A stretch of 34,849 nucleotides of DNA, from contig CANLUH010000033.1 in the NCBI GenBank assembly GCA_947494205.1, positions 1 through 34,849 on the forward strand. Direction: 5' to 3'. This DNA comes from an uncultured Flavobacteriaceae bacterium (GTDB taxonomy: Bacteria > Bacteroidota > Bacteroidia > Flavobacteriales > Flavobacteriaceae). The notes below the pieces were generated by a model that was given only the letters and a program-made list of their open reading frames with translations, ran no database searches and was not told the origin of the DNA. Below are positions 1-7,676 of this stretch, piece by piece (the stretch's first letter is position 1; each line of letters starts with the position of its first letter). The position numbers and the translations under genes were made by a program.

Positions 1-77
1 ACAACAAAAAACCAGAGCTGTTAAATGCTCTGGTTTAATTTATTTTAAATCTGTCAACCTATTTTAGGACGACTCAT
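1..77. repeat. Left copy of 77-bp terminal inverted repeat (insertion-sequence end)
   Basis: Positions 1-77 are the exact reverse complement of 34773-34849; identity stops at base 78. The inner edge carries a conventional IS terminus ending in CA at 75-76 (reverse complement TGAGTCGTCCTAAAATAGG), as in IS3-type elements. A perfect 10-bp hairpin lies at 9-18/27-36. The IS body and transposase lie outside the window. The exact 77-bp overlap is also what a k=77 assembly graph leaves at a repeat boundary, so the end may be a contig break. The IS family assignment is inferred from the termini only. Confidence 0.7.
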
Positions 78-869
78 GAACATAACACTTTTTATAAATC
101 TCTTTCAAAAATTAAGGAATCTATAACTGGAATTCTTAAGTATAAAGTAATAGACCGTACATTTTTGCCAACATACATTTTTACAAAAAAAGATTTAGTG
201 TTAGTAATTGGTCAAGATGGATTGGTTGCTAATACAGCTAAATATGTAAATGGATTGCCAATTATTGGTATTAATCCAGACATAGAGCGTTATGATGGCG
301 TTCTATTAAAACATGCTCCTAAGGACTTAAAAGGCCTTTTAATTAACGTTATTAAAGGTAATTATGTAACCAAACAGGTAACTATGGCTAAAGCTGTTTT
401 AAACGATGGGCAAGTACTTTTAGCATTCAATGATTTTTATATTGGTGCAGATTCACACGTGTCTTCTAGATATACTATAGAATTTAATGGGATAAGAGAA
501 CAACAATCTTCTAGCGGAATTATAGTTTCAACTGGAGCAGGTTCTACGGGTTGGTTGAGTTCTATTTTAAATATGACAAATAATATAAGTAATTATTATA
601 ATAGTAATAAAAATGATTGTGTAGCTACTCTAGATTGGAACGATAACAAACTTGTTTTTGTAGTAAGAGAACCGTTTATGAGTAAAATGTCGCAAACCAA
701 TATTGGTTATGGAATAATAACAAATAATAAAACTTTAAAAATAGAATCGAATATGCCTACTAAAGGCGTTATTTTTAGTGATGGTATTGAATCTGATTTT
801 TTAAACTTCAATTCTGGAAGTATTGTACAAATTGGGATTGCTGAAGAGAAAGCTAATTTAATAACATAG
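78..869 (+). CDS. 5'-truncated NAD kinase / sugar kinase-fold protein
   Basis: The open frame enters directly from the IS end at base 78 and runs to TAA at 867-869. Further upstream, inside the IS end, the frame meets a stop at 36-38, so the true N-terminus has been lost to the insertion. The protein shows the NAD-kinase fold signatures: a GQDG variant of the GGDG phosphate-binding motif shortly after the break, followed by GLPIIGINPD, and later the substrate-loop sequence IIVSTGAGSTGW. Family members phosphorylate NAD or related sugars in the cytoplasm. No ATG lies in frame upstream of the motif; a TTG at 165 could start a 234-aa product, but that would lack part of the N-terminal domain. 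I consider it probably non-functional or partial. The GQDG change and the long inserts suggest the divergent sugar-kinase branch and not the housekeeping NAD kinase. Confidence 0.7.
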   Translation, partial: EHNTFYKSLSKIKESITGILKYKVIDRTFLPTYIFTKKDLVLVIGQDGLVANTAKYVNGLPIIGINPDIERYDGVLLKHAPKDLKGLLINVIKGNYVTKQVTMAKAVLNDGQVLLAFNDFYIGADSHVSSRYTIEFNGIREQQSSSGIIVSTGAGSTGWLSSILNMTNNISNYYNSNKNDCVATLDWNDNKLVFVVREPFMSKMSQTNIGYGIITNNKTLKIESNMPTKGVIFSDGIESDFLNFNSGSIVQIGIAEEKANLIT

Positions 870-985
870 TTTAAACAAATTGCAGAACAAAACATGAAAG
901 AAAATGAAGGAATACAAGAGAGGTAGTCGTGACCATTTATAATGTTGATTTAAAGTGAATTGAAAAGTATTGGCAGTTTAATAAT

Positions 986-1471
986 TTACTTTTTAGTGTA
1001 ATAATAAATTGTTTTAATATCCCCGTTATTAAGATTGAATTCTTTTACTAGATCTGCTTCCCAAGCTGGAATATCAAAATCATGCGTAACGATTCTAGCA
1101 CCTTGTTTCAATTCGGTTTCTAGTTTTAGAGATATTTGACCTAAAACATTTCGAGATAAGTATAAAATTACTGCATCTACGGAAGACAGGTCTGCACTAT
1201 AAAAATCTTCATTTTTAATGGTGATTTGTTCTGTTAATTGTTGTCTCTCTATATTTTCTTTGGCATCCTTTAAAGCTTCAGGCAATAGTTCATATCCTAT
1301 ACCTTTTACTTTAGCGACAGAACAAGCTAAGGTTAGTGCTTGTGCATCTCCACAGCCCAAATCGCATATTATATCACCGTCTTTTAGGTTTAACAAATTT
1401 AATTTTTCAAGTATTAAGTCTTCTGCGGTTTTAGCGTAAGGATCATTAATCTTTATAGGTCTATAGTTCAT
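986..1471 (-). CDS. Class I SAM-dependent methyltransferase (161 aa)
   Basis: This is a small cytoplasmic Rossmann-fold methyltransferase. The SAM-binding motif I is DLGCGDAQ at about residues 37-44, followed by an acidic motif II region (GIGYELLPEA). Late in the protein, GARIVTHDFDIPAW resembles the strand and post-strand region of the ATPSCKMT/FAM173-like protein-lysine methyltransferases, so a protein substrate is possible but not shown. The start ATG lies 14 bases from the stop of the upstream TonB receptor on the same strand, so it is probably the last gene of the sigma/anti-sigma/receptor operon. It has no signal peptide or membrane segment. The substrate is unknown. Confidence 0.75.
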   Translation of the reverse strand: MNYRPIKINDPYAKTAEDLILEKLNLLNLKDGDIICDLGCGDAQALTLACSVAKVKGIGYELLPEALKDAKENIERQQLTEQITIKNEDFYSADLSSVDAVILYLSRNVLGQISLKLETELKQGARIVTHDFDIPAWEADLVKEFNLNNGDIKTIYYYTKK

Positions 1472-1485
1472 ATAATATTTTCTTT

Positions 1486-4131
1486 TTAAAAGAGTAAACG
1501 GAAAGATACATTTGGTGTAAAACCTAAAGAAAAACGTTGTATTACTTGCTCTAAAATGACTTCTCGTTCTTCTGGTGTTGCACCAGTAGTTCCTTCTACT
1601 GCAATCCCTCCATCATCTAAAGGCTTACGTTCTGCTTTATAAATTAAATTTAAAGGTTTAACTCTATTATAAAGGTTTAAAAATGAAAGCCCTAATTGCG
1701 CATCTAATGTGTTTATTTTAAAATCGTATAGTATTGAAGCGTCTAATCTATGAAAATCTGGAAGTCTAGCGCTATTAATGTCTCCAAAATTAACAACTCC
1801 AGCATTTTCGCCATCTGCATCAATTTTTATATCATAACTATTTACAGGGGTTGTCGGTCTACCTGTTCTATATTGCCAACCTAGAGAAAATTCCCAATGG
1901 TCTAATTTTAGAGCGCTAGAGAGCCTAAATTGATGTGTTATATCATTATTTCCAGGGAACTTATCGGAGGTATCATTTAAATTAGGAAACTGAAACGTAA
2001 TATCGTTAAAGGTATAGCCTGCCCAAATCTTGTAATTATCCCATTTATATTTTAATAAAATATCTAGACCTTTAATAGTACTTTTACCTTCTTCTAAATT
2101 TTCTAATGGGTTACTAAAACCATTGGTGAACGTAGTTAAGCCTTTTAATTCTTTGTAATAGGCATCTGCATCAATATTTAAGCGATTATGATGGTATAAA
2201 AAACCTCCAGAAATTTGATTGCTAGACAATAAAGGATATTGATCATTGTCTGATAAACGCCATAAATTGTTCTCTAAACGCAATTCGGTATGATTAAATT
2301 CTATTAATTGAGAAATAGGTTGATGTCTTCGTTCTACAGCTACTTTTGCTCGTATACGTCTACTAACAGGGTATTCAAAGTTAATTCTAGGTTCTACTAA
2401 AAATTGATTTACTGCATTGTAGTGTACTAGTCTAAGTCCAACATTTACAAAGGCTTTGTTTTTTAAACTTAAAGTATAATCTCCAAACAAGGCATTATTT
2501 AAGTTACTATTGTCTTGTACTAAATTTTCTTTTTCAGCATCAAACGGTTTTTCTTTAGCAATTAGGACATCTAAATCTGTATACGATAATTGGTAGCCAA
2601 CAGATAACTTTTGAGAGTTATTAATTTGAGTTGTTGAAGTAATGTTTAAACCAATATCTACAATATCATTTTTACGGATATTAATTTCTGATAGATCTAA
2701 AACGCCATCATCGTTTTCATCTTTTATTTCATTATTCTGATAAAATGAATTGTATTCAGAAAAATAGGCAGTAATCCTTTCATGACGTTTGTTATTGGAT
2801 TTGTGTTTCCAATCGAAACTTAAACCTTTATTTTGCGTAATAAGTGAATCTACAAGTACTTCATCTCCACCTTTAAAATCAAAATCTAAACGATTTCTAG
2901 TGTATAGCGCACTTAATGTGATATTATTTTTTTCATTAGGTTTTAATATCAGTTTTGTATTTATATCGGCAAAATTAAAGGTGTTATTACTGGTTTCTGG
3001 GCTAAAATCATCGTCTGTTTCTAATTCTAATACATTACCATTACGATCTCTAGCAGTTCCAAAATTTGTAAAAACCTTATCTACATAACTGTTGTAAGTT
3101 GGTGTTTCCCATACATCGGAATACGATCGACGTGCAAAAGCATATAGCGCAGCGGTATTAGACAAAGGTGTTTTTATATAGCCGTTTAAAGATAGTCCGT
3201 CGATTTCAAAGCCGCCTTTAGTACGTTCTGGTATTTTATCTCCACTAGAAATATCTATAATTCCAGAAATACGATCCCCATAGCTAGCGCTAGTTCCAGA
3301 GCGATAAATGGTTGCTTCTTCTGCTGCAAAAGGGTTAAATAAGGAGAACATACCGTAGAAATATCCTGTGTTATACAGCTTAATATTATCGTATAGAATT
3401 AAGTTTTGATCGGGCGAACCTCCTCTAATTTGGATACCTGTTGCAGATTCATCTAGTGTACTAATTCCAGGGATTAATTGTATACTTTGTAGAATATCTG
3501 GCGTCACTAAACCTGGTAAAATACCTAATGTTTTACTGGTTACTTTTAATGAGCCGTCTTTGTTTCTATCTATACCAGAAGTAATATACCCAAGAATAAT
3601 AACTTCGTCTAAAGCAGTGTCTTTTGGTGTTAAGTAAATCGTTTCGCAATCTTTAGTATATAAAAACTCCTTAGTTTCATATCCTGTAATTGATACTATA
3701 AAAAAATCGTCGTCGTCTTTTTCTAAACTGAAATAACCACTTGTATTGGTTTCAATAGAACTATTAGAAGTATTTATTATGGCATTTATAATAGGTAGCT
3801 TTGTTGTAGCGTCTAATACATATCCACAGAGTTTTGTATTGCTTTGTTGTGGAATGATAATGAATTGAGTATTAGATACTTTTTGAAACTTTAAACCTGT
3901 TTGTGTTTCTAATACGGCTAATAATTCAACCCAATTTATAGATAAATTATTTGTAGAAATGTATTTGTCTTTAATAAGATCGTTAGCAAAGGAAAACGTA
4001 ATATCATGTTTATCTTCTAATGATTTAATTATAGTAGATAATGGTGTGTTTTTATAATTGTAGTTTTCATTGTTTTGCGAATTAACAACTATAGTAAAAC
4101 AAAATATAATACAAAAAGTAAGATACTTCAT
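1486..4131 (-). CDS. TonB-dependent outer-membrane receptor with N-terminal STN signalling domain (881 aa)
   Basis: Probable outer-membrane active transporter that also signals. A signal peptide (residues 1-19, ending NSQ) is followed by an STN (secretin/TonB N-terminal) domain at about 25-95, a carboxypeptidase-regulatory-like beta-sandwich at about 101-170, the plug (about 180-300, with IQIRGGSPDQNLILYDNI) and a long 22-strand-type barrel ending in aromatic LLF. STN domains of FecA-type receptors contact the periplasmic part of a FecR anti-sigma factor, and the FecR and sigma genes lie directly upstream (64-base gap to fecR). I infer that the receptor senses its ligand and activates the ECF sigma. 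The ligand is unknown; it is not clearly SusC-like, and no SusD partner is adjacent. Confidence 0.9.
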   Translation of the reverse strand: MKYLTFCIIFCFTIVVNSQNNENYNYKNTPLSTIIKSLEDKHDITFSFANDLIKDKYISTNNLSINWVELLAVLETQTGLKFQKVSNTQFIIIPQQSNTKLCGYVLDATTKLPIINAIINTSNSSIETNTSGYFSLEKDDDDFFIVSITGYETKEFLYTKDCETIYLTPKDTALDEVIILGYITSGIDRNKDGSLKVTSKTLGILPGLVTPDILQSIQLIPGISTLDESATGIQIRGGSPDQNLILYDNIKLYNTGYFYGMFSLFNPFAAEEATIYRSGTSASYGDRISGIIDISSGDKIPERTKGGFEIDGLSLNGYIKTPLSNTAALYAFARRSYSDVWETPTYNSYVDKVFTNFGTARDRNGNVLELETDDDFSPETSNNTFNFADINTKLILKPNEKNNITLSALYTRNRLDFDFKGGDEVLVDSLITQNKGLSFDWKHKSNNKRHERITAYFSEYNSFYQNNEIKDENDDGVLDLSEINIRKNDIVDIGLNITSTTQINNSQKLSVGYQLSYTDLDVLIAKEKPFDAEKENLVQDNSNLNNALFGDYTLSLKNKAFVNVGLRLVHYNAVNQFLVEPRINFEYPVSRRIRAKVAVERRHQPISQLIEFNHTELRLENNLWRLSDNDQYPLLSSNQISGGFLYHHNRLNIDADAYYKELKGLTTFTNGFSNPLENLEEGKSTIKGLDILLKYKWDNYKIWAGYTFNDITFQFPNLNDTSDKFPGNNDITHQFRLSSALKLDHWEFSLGWQYRTGRPTTPVNSYDIKIDADGENAGVVNFGDINSARLPDFHRLDASILYDFKINTLDAQLGLSFLNLYNRVKPLNLIYKAERKPLDDGGIAVEGTTGATPEEREVILEQVIQRFSLGFTPNVSFRLLF

Positions 4132-4195
4132 ATGCAGGCTATTAGAATACTTATAATTTAGGGAAATTTTATTTAAATGCGAAAGTAATACTATA

Positions 4196-5101
4196 TTATT
4201 CTGTAAGTATATAATTATTTTCTTTTTCAGATTTTTTATAAGAAATACCCATTGGTAACAGCGTTGTTTTTAGCGCAGTTTCTATATCATTATGGTTAAA
4301 ATTTCCTGTAAATAGGCGAGTGGTATTAATGTTCTTTGTATTAAACGAAATAGGAAAGTATAGACTTAATTCTTCTAAAACGATATGTATAGGTGTATCC
4401 TTAAATGTAGAAATACCAGATTTCCAAGATGGTTTTTGTTCAGTAAAAATAGTTTCTTCAGTAGCTTTATTTTTTATAGTCACTTGCATGCCTTTGGTTA
4501 ATGTATAGGCATTATCATTAGTATTTAAACGCACTTTGCCTTTATAGCATTTTACTTGAAAAAGAGTTCTGTCTTTTATGTTAAATTCAGTACCCAAAAC
4601 AGAGACCGTACCTTTAGAGGTATTTACTTTAAATCCGTTTCCTTTTTTAACGGTAAAATAGCCTTCTCCAGATAATATAACTTCTTTATTGCTATTCCAA
4701 AGGAAACGTTTGTGGGTTAAACTAGAATTAGTATTTAAATTAACTATAGAACCATCTGCTAGCGTTATAGTTTGGGTTTCTCCAATTGCAGTTGTATATG
4801 TTTTTGAAGAATTTAAAAAGAATCCAGCAGATATAATTATTACAGCTGCAGCAGCAATACGATACCATAAGTTAATAACAGTTTTTGGTTTTGTAGCTTT
4901 ATGCTGTATTTGAGATTTTACTTTAAGTAAAGCGGCTTCTGTGTCTATAGTTGGACCTTCTAAAAGCGTTGCTTCTTTATTTATAATAGTATATTGTTTA
5001 AAAGCATCGGTTTTTTCAAATGCAATGCGCTCGCCTTCAGATAGCTCTCCAGCAATCCATCGTCCTAAAAAAGTGTCATCTGTATCGTAATTTTTCATCA
5101 T
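4196..5101 (-). CDS. FecR-family anti-sigma factor (301 aa)
   Basis: Inner-membrane anti-sigma/signal-relay protein. The cytoplasmic N-terminus (1-78) would bind the sigma factor. A single membrane helix lies at about 80-97 (IAAAAVIIISAGFFL). A periplasmic FecR domain follows (about 105-210; TITLADGSIVNLNTNSS and LGTEFNI are typical), and then a C-terminal DUF4974/STN-like region (about 225-301) that in the family meets the receptor STN domain. It lies between the ECF sigma gene (52-base gap) and the receptor gene. Two Met codons open the frame; the first is used here. The order sigma, FecR, receptor is the standard Bacteroidota cell-surface signalling unit. Confidence 0.92.
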   Translation of the reverse strand: MMKNYDTDDTFLGRWIAGELSEGERIAFEKTDAFKQYTIINKEATLLEGPTIDTEAALLKVKSQIQHKATKPKTVINLWYRIAAAAVIIISAGFFLNSSKTYTTAIGETQTITLADGSIVNLNTNSSLTHKRFLWNSNKEVILSGEGYFTVKKGNGFKVNTSKGTVSVLGTEFNIKDRTLFQVKCYKGKVRLNTNDNAYTLTKGMQVTIKNKATEETIFTEQKPSWKSGISTFKDTPIHIVLEELSLYFPISFNTKNINTTRLFTGNFNHNDIETALKTTLLPMGISYKKSEKENNYILTE

Positions 5102-5153
5102 GCATTTTATATTATCTTCAATTGTAAGACACTAAAACATAATTATACCCTAT

Positions 5154-5678
5154 TTATATTTTAATTTCTTTACCTAAAGCCGCTCTTAACTCTTTTAAAG
5201 CTTTACTCATTCTTCGCTCTATAGCTTTTACAGTTAGGCCAGTAATTTCAGCAATTTCTTTGTACGTTTTATTATCTATTCTGCTTAATAAAAACACTTC
5301 TCGTTCTCTAATAGCTAAAGCATTTATGGCTGCTTTTAATTTTACTCTAAATTCTTCAGTTTCAATTAAAAAATCGGGGCTTTCATAATTTGTATGGTCA
5401 GTTACTGTTTTTTGATGTTTTAAAACCACTTTTTGATGTGCTACTTCATTTAAAAACAAATTGTTACAAGCTGTGTATATGTAAGATTTTGCTTTAGAAA
5501 AAGTAACGGTAGCACATAAGTTCCATAATTTTATAAATACGTTTTGTGCAATATCTTCTGCTTGGTGTAGATTACCACACTTATAGTAAATATACTTAGT
5601 AACAGGTTCGTAGAATTTACGAAACAAAGTGTTATAGTTTTTTTCTTCACAAATTGAAGGTTCTTCGTTTTCCAGCAT
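5154..5678 (-). CDS. ECF RNA polymerase sigma factor, FecI-like (174 aa)
   Basis: Group IV sigma factor. Sigma region 2 spans about residues 15-80 (FRKFYEPVTKYIYYK, then AEDIAQNVFIKLW) and region 4 about 115-165 (LAIREREVFLLSRID, then the helix-turn-helix KTYKEIAEITGLTVKAIERR). There is no region 1.1 or 3, and the length is normal for the family. It is first in a minus-strand operon with its FecR anti-sigma and STN receptor. It is transcribed divergently from the thioredoxin/ApbE operon, whose upstream region holds an ECF-type promoter (5727-5760). A near-identical promoter precedes the adhesin operon at 13742-13775. That this sigma factor reads both promoters is inference. Confidence 0.92.
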   Translation of the reverse strand: MLENEEPSICEEKNYNTLFRKFYEPVTKYIYYKCGNLHQAEDIAQNVFIKLWNLCATVTFSKAKSYIYTACNNLFLNEVAHQKVVLKHQKTVTDHTNYESPDFLIETEEFRVKLKAAINALAIREREVFLLSRIDNKTYKEIAEITGLTVKAIERRMSKALKELRAALGKEIKI

Positions 5679-5726
5679 TATAAAGCAATAAGAGTGTAAA
5701 TGTAAGTAAACCTTAAAAATAAAGCT

Positions 5727-5760
5727 AAAAAAAAATAGGGTGCTTCATTTTTTTGCTGTC
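5727..5760 (+). promoter_or_regulatory. ECF-type promoter of the thioredoxin-ApbE-DUF4266-DUF3570 operon
   Basis: Nine A's, TA, a -35-like GGGTG (5738-5742), three bases, CATTTTTT, two bases and a -10-like CTGTC (5756-5760). The spacing between GGGTG and CTGTC is 13 bases. The same architecture, with 30 of 34 positions identical, occurs at 13742-13775. ECF sigma factors usually read a GG-rich -35 and a GTC-type -10, which fits. The -10 element ends 30 bases before the chosen thioredoxin ATG. The housekeeping TAnnTTTG element is absent. Confidence 0.6.
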
Positions 5761-5790
5761 TTAACTTATAAATACCCCAAAATAGAGTAT

Positions 5791-6216
5791 ATGAAAAAAA
5801 TAGTGTTTTTGATGTTTTTAATAACATCTATCAGCTTTAGTCAAGAATGGCATACCGATTTTGAGGAAGCAAAAACTGTTGCGACTTCTCAAAATAAAAA
5901 AATAATACTCGTTTTTTCAGGATCCGATTGGTGTGCGCCATGTATGAAATTGGAGCGAGAGATTTGGAACTCGGAAATTTTTAAAGATTATGCAGAGGAT
6001 AACTACATATTACTTAAAGCTGATTTTCCTAAGCGCAAAAAAAATGCACTAACAAATATACAACAAGAACATAATAATAGCCTAGCAGAACACTATAACA
6101 AAAACGGCTATTTTCCTTTAGTAGTTGTTATGGATAATAAAGGGAAAGCTCTTGGAGAAGTAGGCTATAAAAAAATTGACGTGAATGCTTATATAAAGTT
6201 ATTAGACTCCTTTTAA
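5791..6216 (+). CDS. Exported thioredoxin-fold protein with CAPC active site (141 aa)
   Basis: Periplasmic thiol-disulfide protein. The frame is open from 5740, but the first 17 codons would overlap the promoter element; ATG 5791 starts a clean signal peptide (MKKIVFLMFLITSISFSQ), so it is preferred. The active site WCAPC is at about residues 47-51, followed by MKLEREIW as in thioredoxin_7-type proteins. The cis-Pro loop is YFPLVVVMD. It is first in an operon with ApbE (12-base gap), a DUF4266 lipoprotein and a DUF3570 protein. I infer a role in reducing cysteines of a partner in the envelope; the cysteine-rich tail of the DUF4266 lipoprotein is an obvious candidate substrate. Confidence 0.88.
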   Translation: MKKIVFLMFLITSISFSQEWHTDFEEAKTVATSQNKKIILVFSGSDWCAPCMKLEREIWNSEIFKDYAEDNYILLKADFPKRKKNALTNIQQEHNNSLAEHYNKNGYFPLVVVMDNKGKALGEVGYKKIDVNAYIKLLDSF

Positions 6217-6228
6217 TATAAGTCTTAC

Positions 6229-7200
6229 ATGAAAAATATAATAACATACATACTAGTTTTGAGTACCTTGATTACGACTGCCCAAGAGATGCAAAAACGC
6301 ACTTTAAAGTTAATGGGCAGTCGTTTTGATATTACTGTGGTCTCTAATACTAAAACTGAGGCTAATAAGTATATAGACGAAGCTATAAGTGAAATTTCTA
6401 GAATAGAACGTTTAATTTCTTCATGGGATCCTAACTCGCAAACATCATTAATTAATAAAAACGCAGGAATACAAGCTGTAAAAGTCGATGAAGAACTGTT
6501 TAGTTTAATTAAACGATCGCTACAGATATCAAAATTAACAGATGGCGCCTTCGATATTAGTTATGCTTCAATGGACCGTATTTGGAAGTTTGATGGTAGT
6601 ATGACCGAAATGCCTTCAGAAATAGACATAAAAAACTCCGTAGCAAGAGTTGGCTATAAAAACATTGTTTTAAATGAAGCACTGCATACAGTATTTCTTG
6701 AAAATAAGGGCATGAAAATAGGATTCGGAGCTATTGGTAAAGGCTATGCTGCAGATAAAGCTAAATCATTATTAATAAGTAAAGGCGTACCTGCTGGTAT
6801 TATAAATGCATCGGGAGATTTAAACTCGTGGGGGAAGCAAATTAATGGAGAGGATTGGAGTGTTGCTATTAAAAACCCTTTAAATAAAAATAAAGTATTT
6901 GCAATGTTACCTATTTATGAGAAAGCTATTGTGACTTCTGGTAATTATGAAAAGCAAGTGTCTTTTAATGGCAAAAAATACACACATATAATAGATCCAA
7001 GAACCGGATATCCCTGTAGTGGAATTATAAGTGTAAGTATTATAACTGCAAGTGCAGAATTAGCAGACGCTTTAGCTACATCCATTTTTGTAATGGGAAA
7101 AGAGGTGGGTTTAGACTTTGTAAATCAGTTAAAACAAGTGGAGTGTATTATAGTAGATGCTGAAGGCAAGGTGCATTACTCGAACAATATTAATAGATAA
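6229..7200 (+). CDS. apbE: FAD:protein FMN transferase, ApbE family (323 aa)
   Basis: ApbE enzymes use FAD and Mg2+ to attach FMN covalently to Ser/Thr of extracytoplasmic proteins. A signal peptide (residues 1-19, ending TTAQ) places it in the periplasm. Family motifs are in order: MGSRFDITV (29-37), SWDPNSQTSLIN (65-76), TDGAFDIS (104-111), GAIGKGYAAD (167-176), NASGDL (193-198), HIIDPRTGYP (253-262) and ADALATSIFVMG (279-290). The length is normal. The 11-base gap to the DUF4266 gene suggests translation from one mRNA. No classical Nqr, Rnf or FMN-binding-domain substrate is encoded nearby, so the target is probably an operon partner; the DUF3570 protein has SSGAS motifs that partly fit the acceptor consensus. 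Confidence 0.93.
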   Translation: MKNIITYILVLSTLITTAQEMQKRTLKLMGSRFDITVVSNTKTEANKYIDEAISEISRIERLISSWDPNSQTSLINKNAGIQAVKVDEELFSLIKRSLQISKLTDGAFDISYASMDRIWKFDGSMTEMPSEIDIKNSVARVGYKNIVLNEALHTVFLENKGMKIGFGAIGKGYAADKAKSLLISKGVPAGIINASGDLNSWGKQINGEDWSVAIKNPLNKNKVFAMLPIYEKAIVTSGNYEKQVSFNGKKYTHIIDPRTGYPCSGIISVSIITASAELADALATSIFVMGKEVGLDFVNQLKQVECIIVDAEGKVHYSNNINR

Positions 7201-7211
7201 AAAATATAATT

Positions 7212-7421
7212 ATGAATAGATTTCTTTTTGTTGTGATAAGCTTATGCTGTTTAACCTCTTGTGTTACAGTAAAAGAATATGAAAAAGTAAATATTAATGA
7301 TCCAGATATGAAACTATCGGCATTAACTATAAATAAGTTTGAAACGAATTTTCAAGTTTACAGAGAGGCAGCTTCTGGTGCTAACGGAGGTAAATCAGGT
7401 GGGGGCTGTGGTTGTAATTAA
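7212..7421 (+). CDS. Small DUF4266-type lipoprotein with C-terminal GGGCGCN (69 aa)
   Basis: A short exported lipoprotein. The signal sequence ends with the lipobox LTSC, so Cys17 should be lipidated. The mature part has the DUF4266 pattern (VKEYEKVNINDPDM, then a short helix containing YREAASG) and ends in a flexible Gly-rich tail with two cysteines, GGGCGCN. It sits directly after apbE and before the tandem stem-loop repeat and the DUF3570 gene. In other bacteria these families also occur together. The function is unknown. The CGC tail could bind metal or form a disulfide handled by the operon's thioredoxin; this is inference. Confidence 0.85.
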   Translation: MNRFLFVVISLCCLTSCVTVKEYEKVNINDPDMKLSALTINKFETNFQVYREAASGANGGKSGGGCGCN

Positions 7422-7424
7422 ATG

Positions 7425-7660
7425 AAGCTCTTTTTTGAAAAGCTTTAGCGCATTCAAAGCAGCTAGCTGAATTTACCCCGTTGAATAACGGGGTCTATAA
7501 AAGATTATATAAATAAGCTCTTTTTTGAAAAGCTTTAGCGTATTCAAAACAGCTAGCTGAATTTACCTCGTTGAATAACGGAGTCTGTAAAAATTATATA
7601 AACAAGTTCTGGGTATTTAGAATAGTGAGCTGAATTTCTCTCTCTATGATAGTAATCCTA
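7425..7660 (+). repeat. 90-bp tandem stem-loop repeat inside the redox operon (2 full copies plus degenerate third)
   Basis: Unit 1 is 7425-7514, unit 2 is 7515-7603, and a degraded third copy starts at 7604 and retains the core GAGCTGAATTTCTCTC. Each unit starts AAGCTCTTTTTTGAAAAGCTT, which can fold on itself, and contains a second hairpin. In unit 1 that stem is perfect, 8 bp with a GAAT loop (7475-7494). In unit 2 the equivalent (7565-7584) needs a bulge. There is no open reading frame. It fills the whole gap between the DUF4266 and DUF3570 genes, so it could act as an RNA processing, stability or attenuation element. Confidence 0.75.
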
Positions 7661-7676
7661 ATAATAAAAAGACTAA

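Noticed and set aside
894-926. Ten-codon ORF after the truncated kinase
   Set aside because: Too short and without any supporting signal.
5740-5790. Extended GTG start for the thioredoxin-like gene
   Set aside because: It would place the first 17 codons on the ECF-type promoter and ahead of a clear signal peptide at 5791.
7475-7584. Covarying hairpin stems between the two 90-bp repeats
   Set aside because: On checking base by base, unit 2 changes do not compensate; it gives a mismatch or needs a bulge.
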